Part shown: one piece after another, positions 26,778-38,700 of the stretch | How positions within the stretch are numbered: position 1 is the first letter of the stretch | How the letters are laid out: the number at the start of each line of letters is the position of its first letter | From: Defluviitaleaceae bacterium | GTDB taxonomy: Bacteria; Bacillota; Clostridia; Lachnospirales; WQUN01 | Assembly (NCBI GenBank): GCA_009779755.1 | Contig: WRDO01000014.1 | Location: 1 to 64,000 of the forward strand | Length of the DNA stretch: 64,000 nt | Direction: 5' to 3' | Notes under the pieces: model-generated | What the model saw: only the letters and a program-made list of their open reading frames with translations | What the model was told of the DNA's origin: nothing | Database searches by the model: none | Program-made: the position numbers and the translations under genes

Positions 26778-29700
26778 TTATTCTTCTTCATCTTCTTCTT
26801 TGATAATATGAAACCCTAATAAAATAATCGATGTGGCATAATCGGTATAGTTTGGGTCATCACTGTGCGCCGTTACCGTTACTGTATATTCATCCGAATT
26901 ACCTGCCATTTCAGCAGCAATATCGTCCATGTACAAACCTTCCAGTGCAACGTTTTCAAATCCGTTTACAAGAACGCCATCCTTATATAGCGTAAATGTG
27001 AAGGTTGCCCCCGCAGCATCATTGTTTTCGCCTTTTTCAAAATTTATTACCCCATCAGGAGCTAATACGACATTATAAGGCGCATCCAACGGTTGAGGGT
27101 TAATCGTAAAGTTAAATGACCTGCTACCCATGAAAAATGGGTTGTCTAACGGGACGGAAAAGGTCACCGTATAGTTTCTAGCATCAATAGGTGGTCCGGT
27201 TAACGGGACGGAAGGCGGGTTAGTGTCATAGGTTATATCAAGTTGCCCTACGAACGCCGCTAATACATCAGGCGGTATGGTTATAGATTGACCATCCGAA
27301 ACACTTAACGTAGTCGTATCGATGATATAACCGATATGGGAATTGCCGTTATATATAATATTTTGTTCCATCGATATATTTATATCCAAATCGATCTTAT
27401 TCATATCAACGGAAGGGAAGATGTATGCAATCGTTATTATGTCGCCGGAATTGCCGACGATCGTTGCTTCTTCGCCGTTTATCAATGCATTTTCATCTTC
27501 AATTCCTTCAAACGTGAAGTTAGGATTGGCCATAAGCGTTATGATCACCGTGTAAACCGTATCCGCATGGAATGGGTCGTGCTGGGGTTCCCATTGCACA
27601 CCGACGATATTAAACAAATCACCGGTATAAGTTATATTGGGCTTAGTTTCCGCTACCGCGATATCGGCGTCATCATCCGGTTCGGCAAACACTGATGGTT
27701 TATCTATTGATATTCCGGCTTTGATGATGGGTGCGGGTGTAATGTCAAATTCCAAGGAAATCTCGCCCGTGAAGTAATAATTATCATCCGGGACGGAAAC
27801 GATGACTCTGTATTCACCCACATCGGTAGGCGGCCCGGGCAATTCAACCGGCGGATCATTAGAAAGATCGTAATACGTTGCTTTAAGTTGTCCTGCGAGT
27901 GATATGAATACATCAGGGAGTATATCTACCGGATACGGAATATGAACGCCGGCAAGCGATAACGTTACATCGTTTTCATCGACTTCATACGGTTTGTTGT
28001 TGAACACAACGCTCTCTGCTTTCAAATCATTAATATCCAGCACTATTTTATCCATTTCATCAAAGTCGTAGAAAATCGTTATTGCACCGTCGTTATTAGT
28101 GACAACCTTCGCAGCTATACCTAAGATTTTAGCCACTATGTCGTCGTCAAAGATAAAGTTGGGCATTGGTGTAAGCGTTACGGTAGCCGTGTAAGGCGTA
28201 TCCGCCCGGAAGTGTACATGCGTATCATCGTTGGTATTAGTTACCGTCCATACAACCGGTCCAACTGTAAACATATCACCGGTATATGGGAAGAAGGTTT
28301 CGGCTTCCTCGATATAAGTGGAACTGCTCGGTTCAGCATAAACCCAAGGCCGGTATACAGTTATATCCGCAAGGGTAATGGGTACGGGCAGCGTTATCGG
28401 CCACCAAGGTTCGCCGCCCGGTTGAATGGTGGGATGCGGCGCGGAGGACGTCCACGGGTAGGGGAAAGTATCCATGGGCATGGTGAATTCGGGCAATGTC
28501 CAACCATGATCGGTAAACCAGTCGTCAAATTCTCCGTTTTGGATGCGCCGTTTAAATTCTTCCGTGGTCAGGCGATATATGCCCGTATCGTTTATATCTT
28601 CACGCGGTGCCATGTTATAAGCTACTCGGGTTTCATCAGTTGGCGGTTCCGCTGTGGGGTCACTCGGTATGATAAACATACCCGCCAAGAAGTAACTATC
28701 CGTCGCCGGTGTGCCGTAGCCGATTATCGGGTTTATGGATGCGGGATCGGACGGTGTGGGAGCGAACGGTGCGGGAGCCAGATACAACGCACGATCAATT
28801 TCGCCGGGCAAAACACCCGCCACCGGGGGATTGGCGTATGAATCTTCCATTATATACGGTCGGTTGTACCCTACGATACCGCCGATATGGACGGTACCGG
28901 TATCGGGAGCCGCTGCGGATACGGGGATAAAGTTGGGTGTGTTTGCTGACGTAAACAGCACATCCGTGACCGTGCCGTAATTCCTCCCGGTTATGCCGCC
29001 GATGGAACGTTCCGTTTGCGCATCCATCGGAACGGACCCGTGAACCGTGGTGTTGACCACGGAAGCATGAGTGACCGTACCGTCGTTGGTTGCGGTTATC
29101 GCGCCTACGGTTACCGAACCGTTGATGGCGGAATCGCGTATATTGATGTTCTTTATGGTCCCGTGGTTGGTTACGGATATACCCGCGGCACTTTCAAGAC
29201 CCGTTACGGTTACATTATTTAAGGTAATATTGTAAATTTCGCCCCGGTTGGTATCGGCGATGGCGCTGACGTTTTCACCGCCGGAGAGGACCGCGTTATT
29301 TATGGTTATGCCGGTAATGGTACCGTCATCCCCATTGTCGGCGGTTAAAGTGATGTTTGATATGCTGCCGTTAACGCGCCCTATGTCAAGGTCTTTAACC
29401 GTCCCGTTATTTTGCTCAAAGAGAATGGCGTGGGTCGGCGATGACTCGGGGTTTTCGGGCGTGTTTGAAATAGTGCTTCTCCTTGTGTTAAAGGTCCCGG
29501 TAAAGGTTCCGTTAAATATCCCGGTAACGATCGGTTCGTTTACTTCCGGTATGATGATATCGCGTTCCAATATGAAGGTTTTGTATTCGGTTAGGTCTGC
29601 CGCCGTAAGTTCACTTATATTACGCATGTGTAAGAAGCGGCGAATCGAGACATCCATACCGTTCCCGCTTTGCAATGCGTCAGCCGAATCGAAAATCCCT

Positions 29701-32700
29701 TTGGCGAACAGGTTGTTGATATAACGCCCGCCGTTTTCGTTTTCCACGCTCACATCGTTTATGAATATTTCCACAGCGGTGAGCGAGTGAGGCGTCGGAA
29801 GTGTCGGGAAGAATTCGTCGAGCTTGATGAAATAAAATTCGGGGGGACCAACCGCCGGCCAAACCTGTGCTTCTCTGATTTGGTTAAGCGGTTCGGATTG
29901 CCCCGCCAAACGAACCGTATACCAACCCGAATGGGGTACGATGGCGGCGTAACCGGAATTACTGATAACCTCCGTATCATTAAGGAGCGTCAAACCGGAT
30001 ACCGTCACGTTCGTATGGAAACCCATTCCTCCGCCTTCGTATTCTTCATAGTAAGCAAAAATAGCAGCCGGGAAGGCCGCAATAGGGAAGGTGACGGACA
30101 AGGATGGGGTACCCCGGTTGGGATGTACCAATAACGGGGGTGCGGTTCCAAGGTACGGATATGGATAACGGGCATCGTCGTCATTCGTACCGGGGTTGAT
30201 GATGTCGCGCATGGTTCTTTCACTTACATCGTTTACTACGGGTGTCGGCCTTAATTCCGATGTTGTCCATAAACCGCCCCACTCTAAATCACTCATCTGT
30301 TGGGTGGTGAGGAAGGTACCGATGTTGTTGTGTGTTTTCGTATTAAACGGCGACGGCACCGATCCGGCAAGGAAATATGCGTTTTCTATTTCTCCGCCAT
30401 TTTCATTTTCCCTTGCGATGGGCGCGATAATATCAACGCCCGGCGCACGGGCAATATAGAGTACGTTTTCTATCGTGCCGCCGTCATTCTTCCCCACGAT
30501 GCCGCCGGCGCTTTCTGCGTTGGCTGCACTGATCGGAGGTTCTTCGCTGTTTGATATAAATTTAACGTCCTTGATTGTGCCACGGTTAACGGAAGCTATG
30601 CCGCCGACGGTTTGTTCAGCAATTGGACCGGACCCGTGTACCGTGGTGTTGATTACGGTAGCTTGGGTGATCGTTCCGTTGTTGGTTGCGGCGATCGCGC
30701 CTGCGGTTACCGTGCCGTTTATGGCGGAATTATATATATTGACGTTCGTTATATTTCCGTAGTTAGTTACGGATATACCCGCGGCGTTTGTACCCGTTAC
30801 GGTTACGTCGTTAAGCATGATATTTGAAACGGTTCCATGGTTGGTATCGGCGATTGCGCTGACATTCGCGCCGCCGACAACGCGTGAAAGGGTTGCGTTG
30901 TTCATGGTTATGCCGGTAATGGTACCGGTGACCCCGTTGTTGGCGGTTACGGTGATGTTTGACCTGTTACCGGAAACGCTGCCTATGTTAAAGTCGCTAA
31001 TCACTCCGTTGTTTTGCCCGAAGAGAACGGCGTTAACCACTGACGAAAGCGGGTTATCGAGCGCGTTGGAAATGGTGTTTCTTCTACCGTTAAAGGTTCC
31101 GATAAATATCCCGTTAAAAGCCCCGGTAACGAGCGTTCCGCCTTCACCCGGCATAATAATATCGCGTTCTAATATAAAAGTTTTGTTTCCGGTTTGGTTT
31201 ACTGCCGTAAGGCTACTGATATTGCGTAATTGTTGTAAACGGCGAATCGAGATATCCATAACGATTTCGCTTTGCAATGCGTCCGCCGTGTTGAAGATTC
31301 CTTTGGCAAACAGGTTGTTGATAAACCGCCCGCCATTTGCTACGGGTCTATCGTTTATGAATATTTCAGTAGCGGTGAGCGTGCTGCCCGTCGGAAGGAA
31401 TTCGTCGAGCTTTATGAAATAAAATTCGGGGGGACCGGTCGCCGGCCATGCTTGCGCTTTTCTTATTTCGTTAAGCGGTCCGAATAATCCGGGTGGTTCG
31501 GATTGCTCCGCCAAACGTACCGTATACCAACCCGGACGGGGTACGATAGCGGCATAACCAGAATTGTTGATAACCCAGTTATCATCATTAAGGGGTAGGA
31601 GTGTCAAACCGGTTATCGGTACACTCGGATGGAAACGTATTTGGCCATTTGTATATTCTTCATAATATGCAAAAACGGTGGCGGGGAAGGTGGCAATGGG
31701 GAAGGTGGTGGCAACGGGTGGGTTACCCCGGTTGGGATGCACAAGTGCCGGAGGTGCAATCCCAAGGTACGGGTACGGATAACGGGCATTAGTATCCGTT
31801 GGGTTTATGATATCGCGCATGGTTCTTTCATTTTCATCGTTTACTACGGGTGTCGGCCTTAAATCCGATGTTGTCCATTGGTTTCCTAAATCCAAATCAC
31901 TCATTTGCTGAGTAGTGAGGAAAGTGCCGATGTTGTGTGCCGCCGTATTAAACGGTGAAGGCACCGACCCGGCGAGGAAATATGCGTTATTTATTTTCCC
32001 ATTATTAATATTTTCCCTCGTTATGGGTGCGATGATAGTAGTACCCGGCGCACGGGCAACGTAAAGTACATTTTCTATCGTGCCGCCGTCATTCCTCCAC
32101 ACGATGCCGCCGGAGTTTGCACCCCCGATAGGTGTTGCCGCATTAGAAACAACCGCAACATTTTCAATAATGCCGTGGTTGACATAAGAAACGCTGCCGT
32201 GGTTGTCGCCTCCGATAAATGCATTATTTATCAGAGTGAAATTTTTTACTATAGCGTCATCGCCAATAATGTTGAAAATTCCTTTGTTATTGGTGGTATT
32301 GTTAAGATTAAAATTTGAAATCATACGACCGTTACCATCGAATATACCTTGGAAAGTACCGCTAATCACGTTTCTGTTTGCATTCGCAAAATGGGTAGTG
32401 TTGGTGACAAAATTGGTACCCACACCGGTTTTATTTCGGTTATTGGCACCTCCGGTAAACGCATTAGTATCTATATTTCCATGTTGATTTGATGATGTTC
32501 TTGAAAAATCAAGATTCAATTCAAGGTAAAATGTATAATCACGTCCGAAGTTCGCAGCAGGAGTTGCTACCCTTGATAGTTGTTGCATTTGCCAAGGAGT
32601 ACGGATTGGTAAATAAGTTGGAGTAATGGGGCGGTTACGTCTTTGATTAACCCCGGTTCCGACAAATTCCGGTATTATTATTCCCGTATTATTTGCTGCT

Positions 32701-35700
32701 ACAAGATAAATTTCTTTTGGAAAAAATGGATTTATCGCAATACCTGTAAGTTGCACCAAATTTGATCCTATATTTCCATTATTTGTAAATATTAAATATA
32801 CTAATGACATAGGATTTATACTATTATTATTATAATAATTAACGATGAGATCCATAGGTATTATCCGAAATGAACCTGTTATTCCTGGCACAATTAACGT
32901 TTTCCAAGCGGAACCTGCATTTACTTGATTTCCTCCTCCGAGTAAATTGGTCCAATTTGATGCAGTAAATTGATCTCCATTTGGTGAAACGAAAATCCCA
33001 CCATTTCCATTGTGAAATACATTAGTCGCAAAACCGGCCTCTATAACAATTGCGTTTGGGTCGCGATTCAATGTATTTAGTATTTCCCTATGCTCCGCAT
33101 CTCTTACAAAAACCCCCATTGTCCCATCTGTGTAAAATTCATAATAAACGATACCGGTAAAATTAGCGGGAACAATATCTTCCTCCACAATCGGCCATGC
33201 GGGCCATGTAGGTACAACCGTACCCTCCGGATTAGCGTACGGGAATCTTGTATCATTAACATTAATTATCGCCGCAAAGTCGTTTGCGTTAAGTACAGGG
33301 TCTGTATTTATTCCCCACCCTGTCCAATTGGCTGCCGATAAATTCGGACGAACGCCTGTTCTGACAACTTCTTGTCCCAGTTGCGCTCTTCTTATGTCTA
33401 TCGTAGTTCCTTCATTTTCATGTATACCGGTTAAAAAATTGTAATTAATATGAAACGCAGCACCTGTTTCGTTGTATGTCCGCTGGTAGGGTCTCGTTGC
33501 TATTTCCCCGGATAAATACAAAATTTGGCTTCCGGTTGTTCCGCTTCCTGCAAAAGGATGTACAGTCGGATTGGCTACCGTTCCTCTCCTCGGAGCGACA
33601 GCTAAATAAACAAGCCTATCAACAGCACCCCCCGATGTAACACCTACTATTCCGCCGGAATTTGTTCCATTCACCACAGGTCGCGCTGACGGAGATACCA
33701 CCATAACATCTGTTATGGTGCCATTCGTGTTTTGTCCCACTACACCTCCAACACTATTTACCCCGTTTATCATGGGGTTGTCAGTTGCGCCCGGTGTACC
33801 TACTACTCTTTGTTGCACCGACACAAATGTAACGCTTCCCGTATTGCCTCCTGCAACGCCGCCCACGTTATTCCCGTTGCTGCTTACATACGCGTTTTGC
33901 AAGGTGACTTGGGTAATGGTCCCGTTGTTGGTCCCGGCGATGCCGCCTATGTCGTTACCCGTTCCCCGTATCCTTGTATCACGTACCAATACAATACCCT
34001 GCCCGGTGATCGTCGCTTCGGTTGTGTTGGTGCCCGCTATACCGCCTACGTTTGACGTACCTGTTATGCCACCCGTCCCGGTGCTTCCGCCGCTACCGGA
34101 TATTGTACCGTTGCCGTGTACTTGCGGGTCTTGGATTCGCCCGTTGTTGGTACCCGCTATACCACCGGTGTTTGCCATCCCTGTTACGGAAGAAGCTGTA
34201 ACCATAGCACCGGCTATGGTGGTGTCGGCGGCGTTGGTGCCCGCTATGCCGCCTACGAGGTTACCACTACCGTTTACGCGGGTGTTTTCCACCTGTGCGC
34301 CGGTTATGGTCCCGTTGTTGATGCCCGTTATGCCGCCTACGTTTGTGGTGCCCGTAATGCCTCCGGTCATGGGCGTGGCGGTAAGGTTGCCGCTGTTGAT
34401 TACCCTTGGGTTGGTGATCGTTCCGTTGTTTGTTCCCACAATACCGCCGGTGGTACCCGTTCCGGTTACGTTCGTAACTTGCAAGGTGGGGTTGGTGATC
34501 GTCCCGTGATTGGATGCGACTAACGCCCCGGTGTTTTCCTTACCTGTAATGGATGAATTTTGTATGGTTACACCGGTTATCGTCCCGTAGTTTTCACCGA
34601 ACAGAGCGATATTGTCCGTATCGGGGGCGTAAATCGTAAGGGCATTGATGTGCCTGCCGTTGCCGTTATAAGTGACATTTGACAGGAGTTCGGGTATCAC
34701 TGTGGCTGTCAAATTGGACAGGTTGACGGTTTGGTACGCGCCGAAGCTGATATCCATTGCCTGGGTATATTCGAACCCGGGCGCTGTGGATATGGTGCCG
34801 ATATTATACAAATGCCTTGCCGAACGTATGCCTCGCACCGCGGTCGGCGCAAACAGCCTGTTCCACTGCGTGGCGGAGTATTGGGGTAAGGGTTCATATA
34901 CACCCACTTCGGGGTTGGCTTTCAACTCGATCGTTATCGTTATGTTTTCCTCGTTCGAAACGCCCGGTGTCACAGTCGTTAAAATGCTTGCGGGTATAAC
35001 AAAACGATGCTCGTTGTTCGGGCCGCGTTGGGTTAATAAAGCTAAACCCGGGTCGTTTGATATATTTCCTGTTACATCAAAGTTGACTTCAAAATTATGT
35101 TCCGCGTGGGTCCCTGTTTTTATGTTTATAGCATAACCCAACAGGTTGGGCCTCAGCTCAATGCCGATCCCGTCTCGTATTACATAACGGTTCAACACTG
35201 CGGGTTGAAGCATTGGGCTATCCGCCGCAAACCATAAACCGAGGACCTCGGTATCGCTGTATTGTTCAAAGTAGAATACGTTTGCTCCGGGGGGTTCGTG
35301 GATGGGGTTGATATTTTCCCAACCCCAATCCCAATCCTTTGTGACATCTTCAAAAAAGGACACCATCCATCCCAAAATCGGGTATGGGTAGTGGTCGGCG
35401 TACGTATTATCCTCCGTTTCGGGGTCATCCCCCGGTCCTTTCACGAAATCACCAAAACCTGTTGATGAATCCGGCTGATCCCTCAACGCCGTTTTTGCGA
35501 TGGGAATAGTTGTTATATTTTCAGACCCGTGTGCAAGGTGATAACTATTGCTTACCCCTTCGCTCCCCGTACCCGTTATACCGCCGGTTCTTAACGCAAG
35601 ATGCGTCGCGGGCTCGGGTATAAACGTGGTCGAATAGGTATAATCGATGGTTCCCGCATTGTTACCCGCTATACCGCCCATGTCAGCCGCCGCTGATATA

Positions 35701-38700
35701 CCCCGGTTAACCTGCATACGCGATATACCGTTGAGGACAACCATTACGTTGATGACATTGACGCGGGCATTATTAAAGCTGTGCTGCACCGCACCGTTGT
35801 TAAGCCCCACAAGGCCGCCGATGTTACCCCTGTCCGCCAGTACCGAACCCGTTCCCCCGTTAGTTCTCGTATCTTCGTTCGCATCAAAGAATCCGGCGTT
35901 AAAGGATTCCGTTAATGTACCGGATTGCAAATGCCCCACAAGGCCGCCGGTGTTGAATTGCCCCGTGCCGCCGGAAACGCTGATGCTTGCATAGCTCCAG
36001 CTTTGTTTAATTTCACCGTCATTGATGACACGCCCTACCAACCCGCCGGTGTTAACCGTGGCACCGGTTGCGCCGGCACCGGTTACGTTTATGGTCGCGT
36101 CAAAGGAACCCACGTTGGATATGGTACCGTCACCTAAAACAGCCGCGACGGTGCCGATATCATTAACATTGGGACCGGCTGCGTGTACGAACATGTCGCG
36201 TATTATAAAGTTTTTAACTTCACCGTTTACGTGGGCAAATAATCCGAGCATTAATCCATTTGGTGGTTCGATTCTTACGCCGATGATCTCCCGACTCCCA
36301 CCGTCGTAATAGCCTCCGAAGACTCCGTTGACTACGGTGCCTTGGCTGAGGTTAATCTCCGGGGTGTAAGTGCGGAAGTTGAGGTCCAACCTTTGCATGA
36401 ATTTGCCGTTAGGTGTGGTGGATATGTTGTTAATATGACGGGGTGAACGGATATTGATAATATTTTCGGTATTAGGTTCGGGCGGCGGCGGTGCGAAACG
36501 CCCGTTATATTCCTGAGCTTCAACATCGTCGTCCGTAGAAGCAATCATTCCGTCACCCGTCGATGCGTTGAGGTGTATATGCGGGATAATGAAGCGGATC
36601 CAATCTTCTTCTTCGTCGGCACTTATCTCTATTGTAAATCTTGTGGGTGCTCCCAACGACGGTACGGCGTTCCATACCGCAGCAGCACCTGTACCCGTCC
36701 TCGTTATCGTAAATTCCGTCGAACCCACCCTAAAATGATATTCTTCACCGTCGCGGTCTACATCCTTTATTTCAACCGCCCACCCGTCATGGGTAACGAC
36801 GCGGTTGTCATTGGTTGTCAGAGAATTTGCGTGTTCCCTGCTGTTATACCAACCTCTTCCGTCATTGTCGTAATCCTCGAAATAGGTAAATTGCATTGCT
36901 TTTTTGACACTGTCTACAGCAATGGGCCAGAAGGGTTCTCCGGGTATCATTCCGCTTTCCCCTTGCGTAATTACATTATCCATCCACGCGGGGAAGCGGT
37001 ACGGGAAAAGCGGATTATCCACATCCAACGCGGTTGCGGCATCCATGGGGGTACGTTGTACCCAACCCGTCAATGAACTTGCCAAAACCGTATTCGTCGC
37101 TAGTTCCGCTGTGTCCATAGCCGTGCCGCGGCTTTGCCCGGCGGGGGTATTAATCGCTTCTTGGTTAAATCCGCTCCGCCCCGAAGGTGGAATGTTCCAT
37201 CCGTTCGTATCCGTGACCGGCGCGGGTTCGGGCCATACCGGTTCGCCGGAAAGGAAATATGCGGTGCCGTAATTTTCCGTACCCGAATGTGTTCCAACAA
37301 TGGGATTGATCACAATGGGATTGATACCTGCCCCATGTATCGGCGCAAGCGCGAGGAAGAAGGTATTGTTTAACGAACCACTGTTGTTACCAACGATACC
37401 TCCGGTGTTGGCGGGATTTCCCGGAACAACATGCGGGACCTCAAGGGGCGACATGAATATCGCGTTATTTATTTCACCCGTATCGGCGTTGCTGCCGACA
37501 ATACCGCCTACCGAAGCCGTTACGTTACCCAATCCGCCTAAAATAATACGTTCGTCGTTGTCGAAGTATACAAACACTCCGTCTACCATTCCCGTATTGT
37601 TGCCGATTACGCCGCCGGAGGTCGCTGACCCGGTAACATTTGGGTTTTTTATGCTAACCTGATTTATTTCACCGTTGTTGGTGCCCGCGACCGCACCGGC
37701 GCGGGTACCGATGATGGTTGGGTTATAGAAGACTACATTGGTGATTGTGCCGTTGTTTACGGCAAATAGACCCACATCGACAGTTGCGTTAACCGTAAGA
37801 TTGTTGATGGCGTGATTATTTCCGTTGTATGTTCCCGCAAAACCGGGAATAGGGGTAAAGAGCGGTAAAACCGTTATATTATCCGTTTGTCGGAAGGTAA
37901 TACCATCACCGGTAATACCGTCCCCATCATTTGCTTGGCGGATATTGTTCAAGTGTCTGGCTGAGGCTATCGTCGCCGTACCTCCACCGTTCCCATTTTG
38001 CCATGTGTGGAAAAAAGGACTTCTGGGGTTGGAAGGAAGGGTGGACACGGCACTCGCGCCTACCACCGTTACTTGGATGATTTCGTCGTAGTTAAATGTA
38101 AAGCCGTTGGTTATGCTTAAAGGATCATTCGTCATCACGAATCTATCCAATACCCAAATAAGCGAAATACCCACATCAGTATGTTCTATGCGCAGTCTGT
38201 CGTTGTTAAGCAATATCGCCGTGGACAGGTCGTTTGTATCAATTATACTTATAGTAAAATCCAATGATACGGGTTTAGCCCCCGCTGTTGTGGAAACCGT
38301 CACCGTAAAGGAATTGTTCCCGTTGGTTAAGTCATTTTGCGGAATGCGAATCCGTGCGAAAAATACGTTTTGCCCGTATAAGTTACCTAAAAATTCCGAA
38401 TCGTAACCGTCGTGTAACGATACTTCCAACTCATGGTTAATGACTATATCCGGGTTCCCCGTTTCCCCAACTCCGTAAAAACCTTGGCGGCGGTTACGAG
38501 CCTCGTTGTCGGCATACCCCATGCCGCGCCGACCGGAAACTAAATTATTGTTGTCGGTTCGCGGTGCGGGTGTCCCGTAGGTAAAGGCTTCATTTTCGAC
38601 AAATCTGTCGGAATAAAACACGGACAAAACGGCGCCCGTCCTAACATTAAATTCAATCAGGATGGCGTCGTTTAATACTTCTTGGTAGGTAAGGACCGGA

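Noticed and set aside
33700..34600. Regularly spaced short repeats that at first sight resemble a CRISPR array
   Set aside because: They are degenerate coding repeats for GGIAGTNNGTI-type GLUG motifs in the giant prepilin; units vary in length and sequence and there are no unique spacers or cas genes.
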